Shown one piece after another: positions 51,301-57,928 of a stretch of DNA of 64,000 nucleotides. The stretch is taken from the NCBI GenBank assembly GCA_002441445.1, contig DJWC01000004.1, positions 66,322-130,321 on the forward strand. The letters are read 5' to 3'. The DNA comes from Pusillimonas sp. UBA6240 (GTDB lineage: Bacteria; Pseudomonadota; Gammaproteobacteria; Burkholderiales; Burkholderiaceae_B). How positions within the stretch are numbered: position 1 is the first letter of the stretch; each line of letters begins with the position of its first letter. Under the pieces are notes generated by a model that saw only the letters and a list, made by a program, of their open reading frames with translations, was not told where the DNA came from and searched no databases. A program made the position numbers and the translations under genes.

Positions 51301-51494
51301 GCCGAGACGAATTGAAGTTGCGGCCCATCTACCAGGCCGCGAACCGGCAAATGTTGTCGATCAACCGGCGAATCAAACAGGTGGACAACGATCGGACCCT
51401 GGATGCCGCGACAAAGAGCCAGCTTCGGGACACACTTTACCAGCAGCGCAACCGAATTGCCATGCTGGCGGACCAGCAGGCCCGGGCGAAATAG
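42306..51494 (+). CDS. giant polyvalent protein (3062 aa): transglycosylase, InPase, ParB/DdrB, RadC-JAB, zincin, PRTase and LPD38 modules
   Basis: An enormous virion protein presumably delivered with the genome. Modules: lytic-transglycosylase-like RGIRNNNPGNI (about 497-615), inorganic-pyrophosphatase-like HYGYIRGTTGADGDHVD (about 705-837), DdrB-type ParB-like domain with SNTDEGQRNP and VVESGNGRTLAIKRA (about 915-1260), RadC/JAB-like metal site HNHPSG (1499-1504), zinc metallopeptidase HELVGH (1797-1802), a phosphoribosyltransferase-like PRPP loop LLVDDTLTQGGT (about 2070), and a C-terminal LPD38-like region (about 2230-3060) with DFTASGSFASIR and VPFFNARLQG. This domain set is that of the polyvalent proteins described by Iyer, Burroughs and Aravind, thought to disarm host defences after entry. 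ATG at 42306 lies two bases after the previous stop; an in-frame ATG 34 codons earlier lies inside the previous gene and is rejected. Confidence 0.85.
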   Translation: MQETDVIDETGFAGNVADRRQKVRQRFQPIGDAVPLGGESTMAVPVNRRFEALADPIPLREQTEPAQPQEGSFAADVGKTLAGSAISGAGAAVRGLGKVPEALGTVGATAINQAFDAGLSMPGNVLDPAADWINEQGESIKASRSPASILAERNSTPAGSLLDPASISWGDDPTVKGYVLQGASAMGSMAPVLIAGWLARLAGGTGVAASATAGGSQGAGAAVEQARRTIDEMDDDTLARESEVYRAAIDAGQPPDAARAAARASAENWAAAFTAPISTLGGAATGKILSPAGRVFGGRGAVAQGFGRGGLSSAEEATQEVAEGVATQQGTNVGAGTRLDVMDDSFSNAVLGAMGGFGPGAVHGTVEGVRTRSLPVADSILPTDITHNGKAFITPQAAHRAAEQAGEGAQVYRVGNRFIVRKGDGAGSVEDRYGDVAAERIRQEQSADKLALPAPKELLALPAPADANARALPSPTGVGASGESFVTRSAFNIPANAPRGIRNNNPGNIEKGVGFQGEIDGEDPRFATFESPEAGIRGLARNLLTYQDRYGLESVQTIIDRWSPPKENDTAAYVAAVAKAAGVSPSERIDLRDGQMLERITTAIIQHENNMQPYPPEMIRAEVSAAVTGSPIRAALPPPVVTVDSAGRAATADQRTADPDPALGLSPDVARARRNHPGALEEAIHDAATSPRNGLPEPTDAQKEAGNYKKGHITLAGMDISIENPEGSVRSGVDEDGNRWSNTLKSHYGYIRGTTGADGDHVDAFIKPGTADLDGPVFAIDQVNPKTGKFDETKLMLGYGSQQEAEKAYKANYDRGWQGMGTVTQWDVSTLKDWIKAGDTTRPASEFTDTVADTGVATLEPEQVGKPFLMKSKAQARADEVGGTVERQGDKFVVMRPGQIPGRDVRPPGAARNASPRVTIETPSGRPVAVRYRLVDADGLITSNTDEGQRNPAYPRALQPRDRSRGTSELQIADIANNIRPVLLGASATTADGAPVVSRAGVVESGNGRTLAIKRAYRTGRADGYRKWLEDQGYDTAGMKAPVLVRQRESDMSPAELQAYTRESNERTTLQMSAAEQAEADAKSIAPILGDYAGGDLTSASNRDFVRKFQRDVVSKADQAAMVGPDGILSQAGQRRIQAALMASAYGSPDIVADLFESTDSDIKAIGGALLDVAGEWAQLREAVRAGAAPADMDLTTNLVGAVNLVRRARTEGRGIYDLANQQDIIEGPVDESTIQFLRTFFRGERFERARGRQAIAKTLQDFIAIAQSTPAGDNMFGEPAPSGTAVMGAINERQREAERASKQSQHAKGAAGDAAGVGQAGATGKGRGAAGVRAGSTQGGERSQLREPDAQTIDMFSGQGQAQRDLDLSGVGTGTTPVGRRPAARIPAFPRATSRATAIVLGQEQDGKSTVIVESKQTAQISVGSGPIKTPDDAAHALASLRKFPQENVVALLVDKHGRPISVLRHTIGRTSQADVMPTILAGHVARYPNAAEVWLAHNHPSGVSSLSTADIKLTDAYADLVAGANSQLRGMLAIAGSKYSFYDPGTNERRDEAAIPPRPRKQALDVVERRFKRAGQLDGQITPQSAPSIADRLLDGEAGLVFLDAQLRPVAALRMPVDEMRRLKNTGGVDKVFAGLERSNALAAIVNVPADAEAVEAGRNVATLIGKAGDVRILDIIAGGRSQMQAGQPVTRSTGVVESRDPLLGLYGGGTPVPQVQELVNRIAGNLPGTSDVSIKVAKDRLAVEQAEGHLPSMGAEGIYFPAKKGPDGTVQPARIYLIASNLDSIGRADQVLAHELVGHFGMEAMLGENFSAVLEDVARLTKIPEGVKIGRQRPGDKYYATLDAVKQDYPDYSPGNQAREVLARMAETDVRPFFLERVFGYIRRFLRSLGLGGRYTHAEIKNMVVDAARKLRSMQPGQAVAGALSAAESLRAAEARTGRVNLPDAIIGNVLGAAGKHPDYTAAKAGDTDAAVRLARDLVSPAVVEKVRNAIGESHPVMVPVLAVETAGRNKIPVVVAERLAGALGLNVGTDIVQSVKAKRTSLTGLDRIFQQPEFDGPVQPGQAYLLVDDTLTQGGTLAALAAHIEQGGGRVVGSFALTGKQYSATLRLSPDTLKQVRERYGDIEDEFRAATGRGFDTLTESEGRYLAKHGTPESVRDRIIEEGNARSRGSGARGVPESRLKRGANTDQAPPSEGLSDSGPMESRAATAGPMPGGPAPTGSRQKYRGNVARPGENLSDIERALRQRALGKIGAFSEIESIQDRARTYLDRWQEKIIKGFFQEFAPLKDLDIKAYMQARLSKGTDGAVEAVFTMGKVKLTDGALDVDNSGGLVKVLAQLGGEHDHFFAWIAGNRAKRLMAEGRENLFTPKDIDILTGLDKGRMQDGRKRSDVYAKALREFNDLQKSVLDVAEEAGLIDPQSRKLWEHEFYVPFYRVMEEDRTGSMGPGQISGLVGQQAFKRLKGGQEKLGDLLGNTLSNWSHLLSASMKNLAAQQALQTAEQVGIATPLRAAEKGSVRVMVKGKERHYLVDDPLVLEALTALSYVGPNGPTMKLARKFKHYLITGVTLSPTFRIRNLARDVVSAMATTDVSYNPIKNMMDGWKGTNAQSPTFRKLLAGGGAVRFGALNDGEQAANAKRLVDQLGVDPANILNSQAKVKKVFGRAWDWYKELGDRAETINRAAIYEQAIRDGKSHLEASYLARDLMDFTASGSFASIRILSQVVPFFNARLQGMYKLGRAAKDDPRRFAAVTGAVALASSVLYLLGADDDEYQALPDWVRNTYWVTRMPGTGQFVYIPKPFEVGALGTIVERMTELAVAGDDYQAKDFAKTLLHVASDQLAMNPVPQLFKPAVFAAFNYDDFRGTNIDSPAQMRLPAGDRSTARTSAAATAIGQTLSVSPQRLEFLVRGYFGWLGTQALNVADMAARPFTDLPENPARDMSRVDNWFMAGDFVKESEVRSSKYIQRFYDTQREVEQIYAAYSEARKLGDMERAIELAGRDELKLRPIYQAANRQMLSINRRIKQVDNDRTLDAATKSQLRDTLYQQRNRIAMLADQQARAK

Positions 51495-51497
51495 CGG

Positions 51498-51785
51498 TTA
51501 TAGGCGGCCCGCCTTCTTCATCTCCTCGCGCATTCCTTCCCTCAGCGCATCCATTTCCTGGACGCACGGCTCGGCCGCCAAGCGTTCTACCAGGCAATCA
51601 CGAACAAGCTGGGTGTGCTGCGCCCCTGATTCGACGCATTCAATATACTGGCGCGCCTGCAGGGCGACGGCGCGCAGTCGGCGTACCTCGTGGAGGAGCC
51701 GGCGGATATCTGTGTTTCGCCTGTTGCCGTCGCGAATGGCGATCAGTTCGGCGCGGGTAAGGGGAGGCGGAGGAGGGGAAGCCAT
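51498..51785 (-). CDS. SOS-controlled small prophage protein, 95 aa
   Basis: Reads MASPPPPPLTRAELIAIRDGNRRNTDIRRLLHEVRRLRAV, a Pro-rich start then a long helix. Small prophage proteins with this opening occur in Burkholderiales; their function is unknown to me. A perfect LexA box lies ten bases upstream of the ATG, so it should be switched on by DNA damage. In phage 186 a LexA-controlled gene (tum) encodes an antirepressor. A similar role is attractive here because CI lacks a protease domain. Confidence 0.65.
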   Translation of the reverse strand: MASPPPPPLTRAELIAIRDGNRRNTDIRRLLHEVRRLRAVALQARQYIECVESGAQHTQLVRDCLVERLAAEPCVQEMDALREGMREEMKKAGRL

Positions 51786-51792
51786 ACGAAAA

Positions 51793-51812
51793 TACTGTGC
51801 TGATGTACAGTA
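51793..51812 (-). promoter_or_regulatory. LexA (SOS) box
   Basis: TACTGT-N8-ACAGTA, i.e. CTGT (51795-51798), eight bases, ACAG (51807-51810), an exact match to the LexA consensus of beta- and gammaproteobacteria, extended by flanking symmetric A/T bases. Positioned to cover the promoter of the minus-strand gene at 51785. Confidence 0.85.
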
Positions 51813-51856
51813 TTTTTAGCACAAATGAGCACTCCTGGTGAGAAGCAACTTGGCCA

Positions 51857-52957
51857 CTATGTATTAATTAAGGTTGGTGGCAAGAGTTTCGCGGACCTTG
51901 CCGCGTCCTTCGAATAATACGTATCCCGCAATAACTTCAGGTCTTTTGTGCCGATTGCGTGCGAGAGTGCCAAGACGTCCAGGAACTTCGATAGACGGGT
52001 GGCAGCCTCGTGTTTTGTGTCATGGAAATTAAGGTTCTCAACGCCGGAACGGTCGCGGATTTTGCGCCAAAGCGCATCTCGATCTGCATCGTTCATGCCT
52101 ACTATATAGGGTGGGAATGCAAGCCCAAGTGCTGGTTCTGGCTCTTGTTCAGCGGGCATGCTGGCCAGCAGATCGTCCAATATTCTGATTGCCTCTTCGG
52201 TCAATGGCACATCCCGCGAACTGAGTATCCTGCCGCTTCTTGATCCTTTACGCCCGCCACGCTCCATCGCTGAGACAAAAACGACGCGATCACTACGCCT
52301 GTAATCTGAAGGTCGGAGCCTAAGTATTTCCCCCGACCTCATCCCGGTTTCCATGGCCAACAAGAAGCAGGCGCCTACTCTGGCCGTTTTCGTTTGCAAG
52401 GTCGGGTCTTCGTGTATACCTGCTGCGGTTTTAATGAGCTCGCGTTCTTCTTCGGTAAGCAGCGAGCGGCCGCGCGGCGGCACAGCTTCGGGCCTGGTGC
52501 AGCCATGGCAGGGATTGATCTTAATCCACTTGCGGATCTTTACACCCCAGGTAAAAGCGGCACTTAGCAAATTGAGCTCTCGCTCGACAGTGGACGGAGA
52601 TAACGGCTTTTTTGTCGTTTTACTCTTCATCTTGCTTCGCCGATCAATCCATTGATTAATATCGTGCGTGGTGATAGTGTCCAGCGATACCAAGGAAATT
52701 GGATCGTCCAGCCAGTTCATGATCCGAAAGCCGTTCCAACGGCCCGAGTCTGTCTTGATTGCGACGTCGTAGTATGCCTTCAGCAAATCGCTTACTAAGC
52801 GGCCAGTTCGTATTTCACCTTGCGCCTTCCTTCTTTCCTGCTCAAGCGCCCACGCCTGAGCCTGGGCTTTCGTGTCAAAGGTGGCAGTCAGTTTGCCGCC
52901 ACCTGGTACGCGCACAATCGCCCGGCATGAGCCGTTCCGAAACTCATAAGATGCCAT
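51857..52957 (-). CDS. int: tyrosine-recombinase integrase
   Basis: The 366-residue phage integrase that joins attP to the tRNA-Thr gene. Catalytic residues: TGMRSGEIL (first Arg), NFHDTKHEAATRL (His, Lys in place of Arg), HAIGTKDLKLLRDTYYSK (second Arg region and nucleophile Tyr). N-terminal beta-rich arm-binding domain and SAM-like core domain (SKTTKKPLSPSTVERELNLLSAAF). Frame is open from 52981, but ATG at 52957 with GGAGGG upstream is preferred. No excisionase gene is obvious nearby. Confidence 0.93.
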   Translation of the reverse strand: MASYEFRNGSCRAIVRVPGGGKLTATFDTKAQAQAWALEQERRKAQGEIRTGRLVSDLLKAYYDVAIKTDSGRWNGFRIMNWLDDPISLVSLDTITTHDINQWIDRRSKMKSKTTKKPLSPSTVERELNLLSAAFTWGVKIRKWIKINPCHGCTRPEAVPPRGRSLLTEEERELIKTAAGIHEDPTLQTKTARVGACFLLAMETGMRSGEILRLRPSDYRRSDRVVFVSAMERGGRKGSRSGRILSSRDVPLTEEAIRILDDLLASMPAEQEPEPALGLAFPPYIVGMNDADRDALWRKIRDRSGVENLNFHDTKHEAATRLSKFLDVLALSHAIGTKDLKLLRDTYYSKDAARSAKLLPPTLINT

Positions 52958-52973
52958 GGTGCCCTCCATTTCT

Positions 52974-53061
52974 GGGGACACTTTACGGGGACAGCTTGGG
53001 GACCGTCAAGCCGGGCTCGTAGGGGATTTACTGTGTAATTTCAGGAAATGGCCTGTCCCCA
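52974..53061. repeat. GGGGACA repeats between integrase and attachment site
   Basis: Direct copies GGGGACA at 52974-52980 and 52987-52993, a variant GGGGACC at 52998-53004, and an inverted TGTCCCC at 53055-53061. Repeats of this type beside an integrase gene and attachment site are candidates for arm-type Int (or excisionase) binding sites. No further gene is visible in 52982-53129. Confidence 0.45.
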
Positions 53062-53082
53062 CGCTTATCTTCAGACAAAGAA

Positions 53083-53117
53083 AAAGCCATGTAAATCAAT
53101 AGATTACATGGCTTTTC
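53083..53117. terminator. strong bidirectional terminator next to the tRNA
   Basis: AAAAGCCATGTAA (53083-53095) is the reverse complement of TTACATGGCTTTT (53105-53117), a 13-bp perfect stem with a 9-base loop and T-runs on both strands. It ends the leftward tRNA-Thr transcript and any rightward phage transcript. Confidence 0.88.
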
Positions 53118-53129
53118 TTAACATATAAC

Positions 53130-53165
53130 TGGTGCCGCTTGCCGGATTCGAACTGGCGACCTTTT
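53130..53165. other. prophage attachment site (right junction, approximate)
   Basis: Integrase and tRNA 3' end are 170 bases apart, the normal layout for integration into the 3' part of a tRNA gene. The core should be within the T arm and acceptor stem (about 53130-53165). The other copy is outside the window, so the exact crossover cannot be fixed. Confidence 0.6.
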
Positions 53166-53205
53166 CATTACGAATGAACTGCTCTACCAACTGAGCTAAA
53201 GCGGC
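53130..53205 (-). tRNA. tRNA-Thr (CGT), integration target
   Basis: A complete 76-base tRNA on the minus strand: acceptor GCCGCTT paired with AAGCGGC, D arm AGCTCAGTTGGTAGAGC, anticodon loop TTCGTAA (CGT), T loop GTTCGAATCC, encoded CCA. The 3' end faces the integrase, so the phage restores the tRNA end on insertion. Confidence 0.95.
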
Positions 53206-53224
53206 GAATATCGCTAAGCCCGCT

Positions 53225-53254
53225 ATTATACATATTTCGGTTCACTTGTTGTAA
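53225..53254 (-). promoter_or_regulatory. promoter of tRNA-Thr
   Basis: On the minus strand: -35 TTACAA (53249-53254), 18-base spacer ending TG, -10 TATAAT (53225-53230), about 20 bases before the mature 5' end. The 53206-53457 interval holds, besides this promoter, only a GC-rich hairpin (about 53290-53312) and the ribosome site of the next gene. Confidence 0.7.
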
Positions 53255-53457
53255 CCCCTTAGTAGGGACGCGCTACCTTATAATTGCTGACCGCCGGCTT
53301 AAACGCCGGCCGGGCACGGAACAAGCGGTAAGTTCAATCTATTTATACGGCAGCCTGGCGCTTCTTCTGGCCGAGGCGGCGCGCCTTGACTCGCCATGGC
53401 GGCGGAGCCGCTCGTATCGGCACCGCGATTCAAGGCTTCTTGATTGAGGGGGACTGC

Positions 53458-54882
53458 ATGGCGGATACCGTTGGTACGATAGGAAAGTCGTGGTTGATCG
53501 GTCTTGCCAGCTCTTTGCGGGAAGAGCACGACTATGCGCCCGAGGTCGACGGCGTCCTGCCGCGGGGCCTGAAAGGCACCTTGTTCCGCAACGGCCCCGG
53601 CTGCTTTGAATTCGGCGGGGTGCGCAAACGCCACCTGCTGGATGGCGACGGCATGATACAGGCCTTCGATTTCACAGACAAGGGCTTGCGCTACCGCAAC
53701 CGCTATGTGCGCACGCGCAAGTTCCTGGCGGAACAGGCCGCACGCCGCTTCGTGATGCCTACATGGACGACGCGCGCTCCGGGCGGCGTCATCCGGAATG
53801 TCGGCAACAAGATCCGCTCTCAGGCGGGGGTTACGACCCTGGTCAAGAACGGCTGCCTGTACGCCTTCGACGAAGTCGGGCTGCCCTACGGGCTGGATCC
53901 GGATACGCTGGAAACACTGGGCGAGCGGCAGGTCGGTCCACCTCAGTTGCGCATCGATTACAAGGCCCATACCAAAACCGACGGCCGCAACGGCGACTGG
54001 CTGCTGCTGGGCGTGGAACATGGCCCGCGCACATGGCTGAACGTGGTGCAGCGCAGCGCCGACGGCGAGCTCGTCAGCCATCAGCGCGTGGCGGCCCCTC
54101 GGCCTTCCTATATACACGACTGGTTCTTCACCGAGCGCTATGTAGTGGTGTTGCTGCACCCGGTGGAGCTGTCCTTGCCGCGCTTTCTGAGCGGGCTGGC
54201 CAGCTTTACGGACAGCCTGCAATGGCGGCCGGACAAGGGCAATGTGCTGGTGGTGCTGGACCGCGCGGGCGCCAGCGAGCCCGTGCTGTTCAGCGCCGAC
54301 CCGAGTTTCATGTGGCACAGCCTGAATGCCTTCGATCTGGGCGATTCCATCGTGGCCGATTTCGTGGGTTACGACGAACCCGATCATTTTCTGGGCGAAA
54401 AGGCGGCCTTCCGGGCCATCATGTGCGGGCTGCAGGGCTTGCAACAGCATAAAGGCAAGCTGCGCCGATATGTGATCAACCTGCCGCGCAAACGGATAAT
54501 CCAGGAAGTGCTCAGCGAGGAAAACCACGAATTCCCCATGGTGGATGCGGCTGTATCGGGGCACCGGCATCGCTACGGCTATTTCACCACCGCCGCCGAG
54601 TCCACTGTATTCCATAACGGTCTGGCGCGCGTCGATATGGAAAACGGCAGCCGTGAGCAAGTGCTGCTGGATGACGTCCACCTGGGCGAGCCGGTTTTCG
54701 TTCGCGACCAGGAGGCCGGGCCGGAGCAGGGCTGGCTGCTTTCGCTGGGCCTGGATGGACGCACCGGAAATTCCTTTCTTGGCATATTCCGTACAGACAG
54801 CATAGGCGACGGCCCGATTGCGCGCGTCCTGCTCAGGCACCCAACGCCGCTTAGCTTCCATGGCTACTGGCATGGAAGGTAG
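53458..54882 (+). CDS. carotenoid oxygenase family protein
   Basis: A 474-residue enzyme of the RPE65/carotenoid cleavage dioxygenase family, which splits double bonds of carotenoids or related stilbenes with a non-haem iron. The iron ligands are expected in YKAHTK, SYIHDWFFTE, FMWHSLNAF and FHGYWHG, all present, and the start FRNGPGCFEF with HLLDGDGMIQAF is typical. ATG at 53458 has GAGGGGG upstream; the open frame from 53386 is ignored. First host gene after the prophage. Confidence 0.9.
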   Translation: MADTVGTIGKSWLIGLASSLREEHDYAPEVDGVLPRGLKGTLFRNGPGCFEFGGVRKRHLLDGDGMIQAFDFTDKGLRYRNRYVRTRKFLAEQAARRFVMPTWTTRAPGGVIRNVGNKIRSQAGVTTLVKNGCLYAFDEVGLPYGLDPDTLETLGERQVGPPQLRIDYKAHTKTDGRNGDWLLLGVEHGPRTWLNVVQRSADGELVSHQRVAAPRPSYIHDWFFTERYVVVLLHPVELSLPRFLSGLASFTDSLQWRPDKGNVLVVLDRAGASEPVLFSADPSFMWHSLNAFDLGDSIVADFVGYDEPDHFLGEKAAFRAIMCGLQGLQQHKGKLRRYVINLPRKRIIQEVLSEENHEFPMVDAAVSGHRHRYGYFTTAAESTVFHNGLARVDMENGSREQVLLDDVHLGEPVFVRDQEAGPEQGWLLSLGLDGRTGNSFLGIFRTDSIGDGPIARVLLRHPTPLSFHGYWHGR

Positions 54883-55351
54883 CCCAGTCCGCACTAAAGG
54901 CGCCTGCGTCCGTAAGCGCCTTGCCCTGGGCATGGCGGCGATGCTCGCCTGCGCTGGCGCGCTCCATGCTGCGGCGGCCGCGGATCTGGCTGTGTCCGTG
55001 ACCGGGCTCAAAGACGTGAGCGGCCGGGTAGCGGTTGCGGTATTCTCGGGCGGCGACGGTTTCCCCAAAGACGCTGCCAAGGCGCCGCATCGCGCCATGG
55101 TCCCCATCGATCCCGCGACACGTGCCGCGCGCACCGTCTTCAAAGGCCTGCCGCCGGGGGATTACGCGGTCGCGGCGTTTCATGACGATAACAATAGCGG
55201 CAGGCTGGAAACCAATTTCTTCGGCGTACCCAAGAAGGGCTATGGCTTTTCCAATAACGCGCGGCCGGCGATGCGCGCGCCGCGTTTCGATGAGGCGCGC
55301 TTTTCCTTGCCCGAGCACGGGGCGGATATAGCGATCGAGCTGGCGTACTGA
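54872..55351 (+). CDS. exported DUF2141 protein
   Basis: A 159-residue protein with a signal peptide (LALGMAAMLACAGALHAAAAA) and a mature beta-sandwich carrying FKGLPPGDYAVAAFHDDNNSGRLETNFFGVPKKGYGFSNNA, the DUF2141 signature. Start overlaps the carotenoid oxygenase stop, so the two are coupled. DUF2141 proteins are often found with carotenoid or terpenoid genes; role unknown. Confidence 0.85.
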   Translation: MEGSPVRTKGACVRKRLALGMAAMLACAGALHAAAAADLAVSVTGLKDVSGRVAVAVFSGGDGFPKDAAKAPHRAMVPIDPATRAARTVFKGLPPGDYAVAAFHDDNNSGRLETNFFGVPKKGYGFSNNARPAMRAPRFDEARFSLPEHGADIAIELAY

Positions 55352-55436
55352 TGCAAGCCCGTCAATAATCAGAGAATGAGCATGAGGATGCGGAACGGGC
55401 CGCGCGAAATGCGGCCATGCCGTGGCTCCGCGGGCG

Positions 55437-56504
55437 TCATTCTTCCTGATTCATGCGTATCGCCGAAGGGAATAGATCCCAGCAGGCGATGAACAAGGCC
55501 GCGAACAGAGGACCGATCACAAAGCCGTTCAAGCCAAAGACGGCCAGGCCTCCCAGCGTCGAAATCAGGATCACGTAGTCGGGAATCTTTGTGTCCTTGC
55601 CCACAAGCAAAGGGCGCAGAATGTTGTCGACCAGGCCGATGACCAGCACCCCGTACAGTATCAAGGTCGTCCCTTGCCATATGGCTCCGGTGACCAGGAA
55701 ATACACGGCCACCGGCGCCCAGATCAAGGCGGCGCCCACTGCGGGCAGCAGCGACAGCAGGGCCATCACCACGCCCCAGAGCAAGGCGCCTTGTATGCCC
55801 AGAGCCCAGAAAATCAATCCCCCCAGCGCGCCCTGGGTGGCGGCGACCATGATGTTGCCCTTGACCGTGGCCCTTACCACGGTGGCGAATTTGCGGAACA
55901 AATGCTGTTGATGCTCTTCGCTCAGCGGGATCAGTTGTTTGCTTTGGCGCGCCAATTGCGCGCCGTCGCGCAGCAGGAAGAACAGCAGATACAGCATGAT
56001 GGCCAGGCCGACCAGAAACTCGAAGGTGTTTTGGCCGACGCTGACAGCCTGGGTTGCAAGCGCTTTGCTTCCCGCCATGATCCCGGCGGAGAGCTTCTCC
56101 CGAAGGCTGAATATGTCGCCCACGCCAAAACGCGTCAATATCTCGTGCACGGAGGGGGGCAGGGCGTTCATGACTTGTTCGAAATAATCCCCCAGGTTCA
56201 ACTGCCCGGTGCTGATGCGCTTATAGGTGGCGGCGCCTTCCTGCAGCAACGAGCCCGTGATCATGATCACCGGGATGATCACGATCAGGACGATGATCAT
56301 CAGCGTAATGAACGCCGCCAGATTGGGCCTGCCCCTGAAGCGCCTGAGCAGGCGCCTGTACAGGGGATTGAAAATGATCGCCAGTATCGCGCCCCAGAAG
56401 ATGGCCCCGTAAAAGGGCAGCAGTATCCAGATGAACCCGAGGGTGACGGCGGTCAGCAGTATCAGGAAGGATCGGAAATAAAGATTGGAATTGTTCATCG
56501 GCAT
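55437..56504 (-). CDS. AI-2E family transporter (PerM-like)
   Basis: A 355-residue membrane protein with about seven or eight spans. It starts with a hydrophobic pair (FRSFLILLTAVTLGFIWILLPFYGAIFWGAILAIIF) and has the family block GLVDNILRPLLVGKDTKIPDYVILISTLGGLAVFGLNGFVIGPLFAALF near the end. Members export small molecules or ions; the substrate here is unknown. Same strand as a second family member upstream. Confidence 0.9.
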   Translation of the reverse strand: MPMNNSNLYFRSFLILLTAVTLGFIWILLPFYGAIFWGAILAIIFNPLYRRLLRRFRGRPNLAAFITLMIIVLIVIIPVIMITGSLLQEGAATYKRISTGQLNLGDYFEQVMNALPPSVHEILTRFGVGDIFSLREKLSAGIMAGSKALATQAVSVGQNTFEFLVGLAIMLYLLFFLLRDGAQLARQSKQLIPLSEEHQQHLFRKFATVVRATVKGNIMVAATQGALGGLIFWALGIQGALLWGVVMALLSLLPAVGAALIWAPVAVYFLVTGAIWQGTTLILYGVLVIGLVDNILRPLLVGKDTKIPDYVILISTLGGLAVFGLNGFVIGPLFAALFIACWDLFPSAIRMNQEE

Positions 56505-56566
56505 CCATGAAGACGGGTAGCGGGGCCATGGGCGGCGCTGTCAGGCAATTCTATGCGAAACACGTT

Positions 56567-57739
56567 TCATTCGCCGAGCAATTCCGCGATGGACTGCATC
56601 CCCTCGATGTGTTGGGCAATGACTTTCACCACGACGATGATGGGAACGCACAGCAGCATGCCCCATACGCCCCATAGCCAGGCGCCGAACAGCAGCCCGA
56701 CGAAAACGGCGGTGGCGTTCATCTTGTTCATGCGGCCGGTCATCCAGGTGGTGACCAGCATGCCTACGAAGGTGGCGATCGCCAGCACCGCCAGGGAGGC
56801 CAGCAGCATCATGGAAAAAGACTCGAACTGCAGGAACGCGGCGAAGCCTATCGTCACTGCGGCGATCAGCGAGCCGAAATAGGGAATCAGATGCAGCAGA
56901 GCCGCCGCCACTGCCCAGGCGCCGGGATTGTCCAGCCCCATCCCTACCAGCGCGCCCCATGTCACCAGGCCCAGCAGTACATTGGTGACCAATAGAATGA
57001 GCATGTACTTCTGTATCGACGTGTTGATGTCGTCGAGAATCTGTACCGTGATCTTCTTGTTGGACAGGGACGGCCCTGTAACCTTGACCAGCTTGCGCTT
57101 GAAGGTGTCTCCGGAAAGCAGGGCGAAAAACACCAGGAAGAGCACCATGGTCATTTGGCCGAAAAACGCCGCGGCGCTGAGCGAGCTGGCCAGCAGCCAA
57201 TCATTCAGATTTATATCGGGCGGCTTCAGGACCACCGCGGGCGAGTCGCCGGAGCCGCCCTCCGCCGGCTTGCTCGGGATGGCGGCCTGCTTCAGCGTTT
57301 CCGCCGCGCTGCGCAGCTTCTCCAGGGGGCTGAGTTCGCCGTTGTTCACGCGCTTGAAGGCGCTGCTGAGCTTGTAAGTGGCCACGGGCAGTTCATCCAC
57401 GATGGATTGAGCCTCGTTGTAGACCGACGTGGAAATGAGCGCGGCCGAACCGAACAGGACCAGCATGACGATGCTGGTTCCCGCCACGCGCGGCAGCCGA
57501 AGCCGCTCGAGCCACGAAACGACCGGATTCAAGGTGTAGGAAATCAATATGCCCAGGACCAAGGGAATGAAAAAGGCTTTGGCCCACTGCAAGGCGTAAA
57601 TGAAGGCGACGGTCGCCAGCACGGTAAGGGCGAGCCCGCCGTTCGCGGCCCGATGATGGCCGTTGCCCGCTGGCGAGGGGATGTCCGGGACGGCGTCAGC
57701 CGGCGCCCCGCCGCCCATTTCGCTTTCCAACGCATCCAT
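56567..57739 (-). CDS. second AI-2E family transporter
   Basis: A 390-residue permease of the same family, with a 35-residue polar N-terminal tail, spans ALTVLATVAFIYALQWAKAFFIPLVLGILISYTL and the terminal AVFVGLLFGAWLWGVWGMLLCVPIIVVVKVI. The ATG at 57739, with GGAGG five bases upstream, is preferred over the open frame reaching 57856. Tandem copies with different loop lengths suggest divergent substrates. Confidence 0.88.
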   Translation of the reverse strand: MDALESEMGGGAPADAVPDIPSPAGNGHHRAANGGLALTVLATVAFIYALQWAKAFFIPLVLGILISYTLNPVVSWLERLRLPRVAGTSIVMLVLFGSAALISTSVYNEAQSIVDELPVATYKLSSAFKRVNNGELSPLEKLRSAAETLKQAAIPSKPAEGGSGDSPAVVLKPPDINLNDWLLASSLSAAAFFGQMTMVLFLVFFALLSGDTFKRKLVKVTGPSLSNKKITVQILDDINTSIQKYMLILLVTNVLLGLVTWGALVGMGLDNPGAWAVAAALLHLIPYFGSLIAAVTIGFAAFLQFESFSMMLLASLAVLAIATFVGMLVTTWMTGRMNKMNATAVFVGLLFGAWLWGVWGMLLCVPIIVVVKVIAQHIEGMQSIAELLGE

Positions 57740-57928
57740 TACAGCCTCCGGCGGTGTGTGTCGCCCGGCATGTTTCTTATTGGTGATGTGGGCATCCAAG
57801 AAGAGGCCTCTTGAGAAAACGCGACAACGTAACAATACGCTGCCCCGGATTTTCATACAACGAAGCCTAGTATTTGCTTACAAATAGGCCGCGCCCGTGT
57901 ACTTGCCGGGATGCGCGGCCATCGTTGG

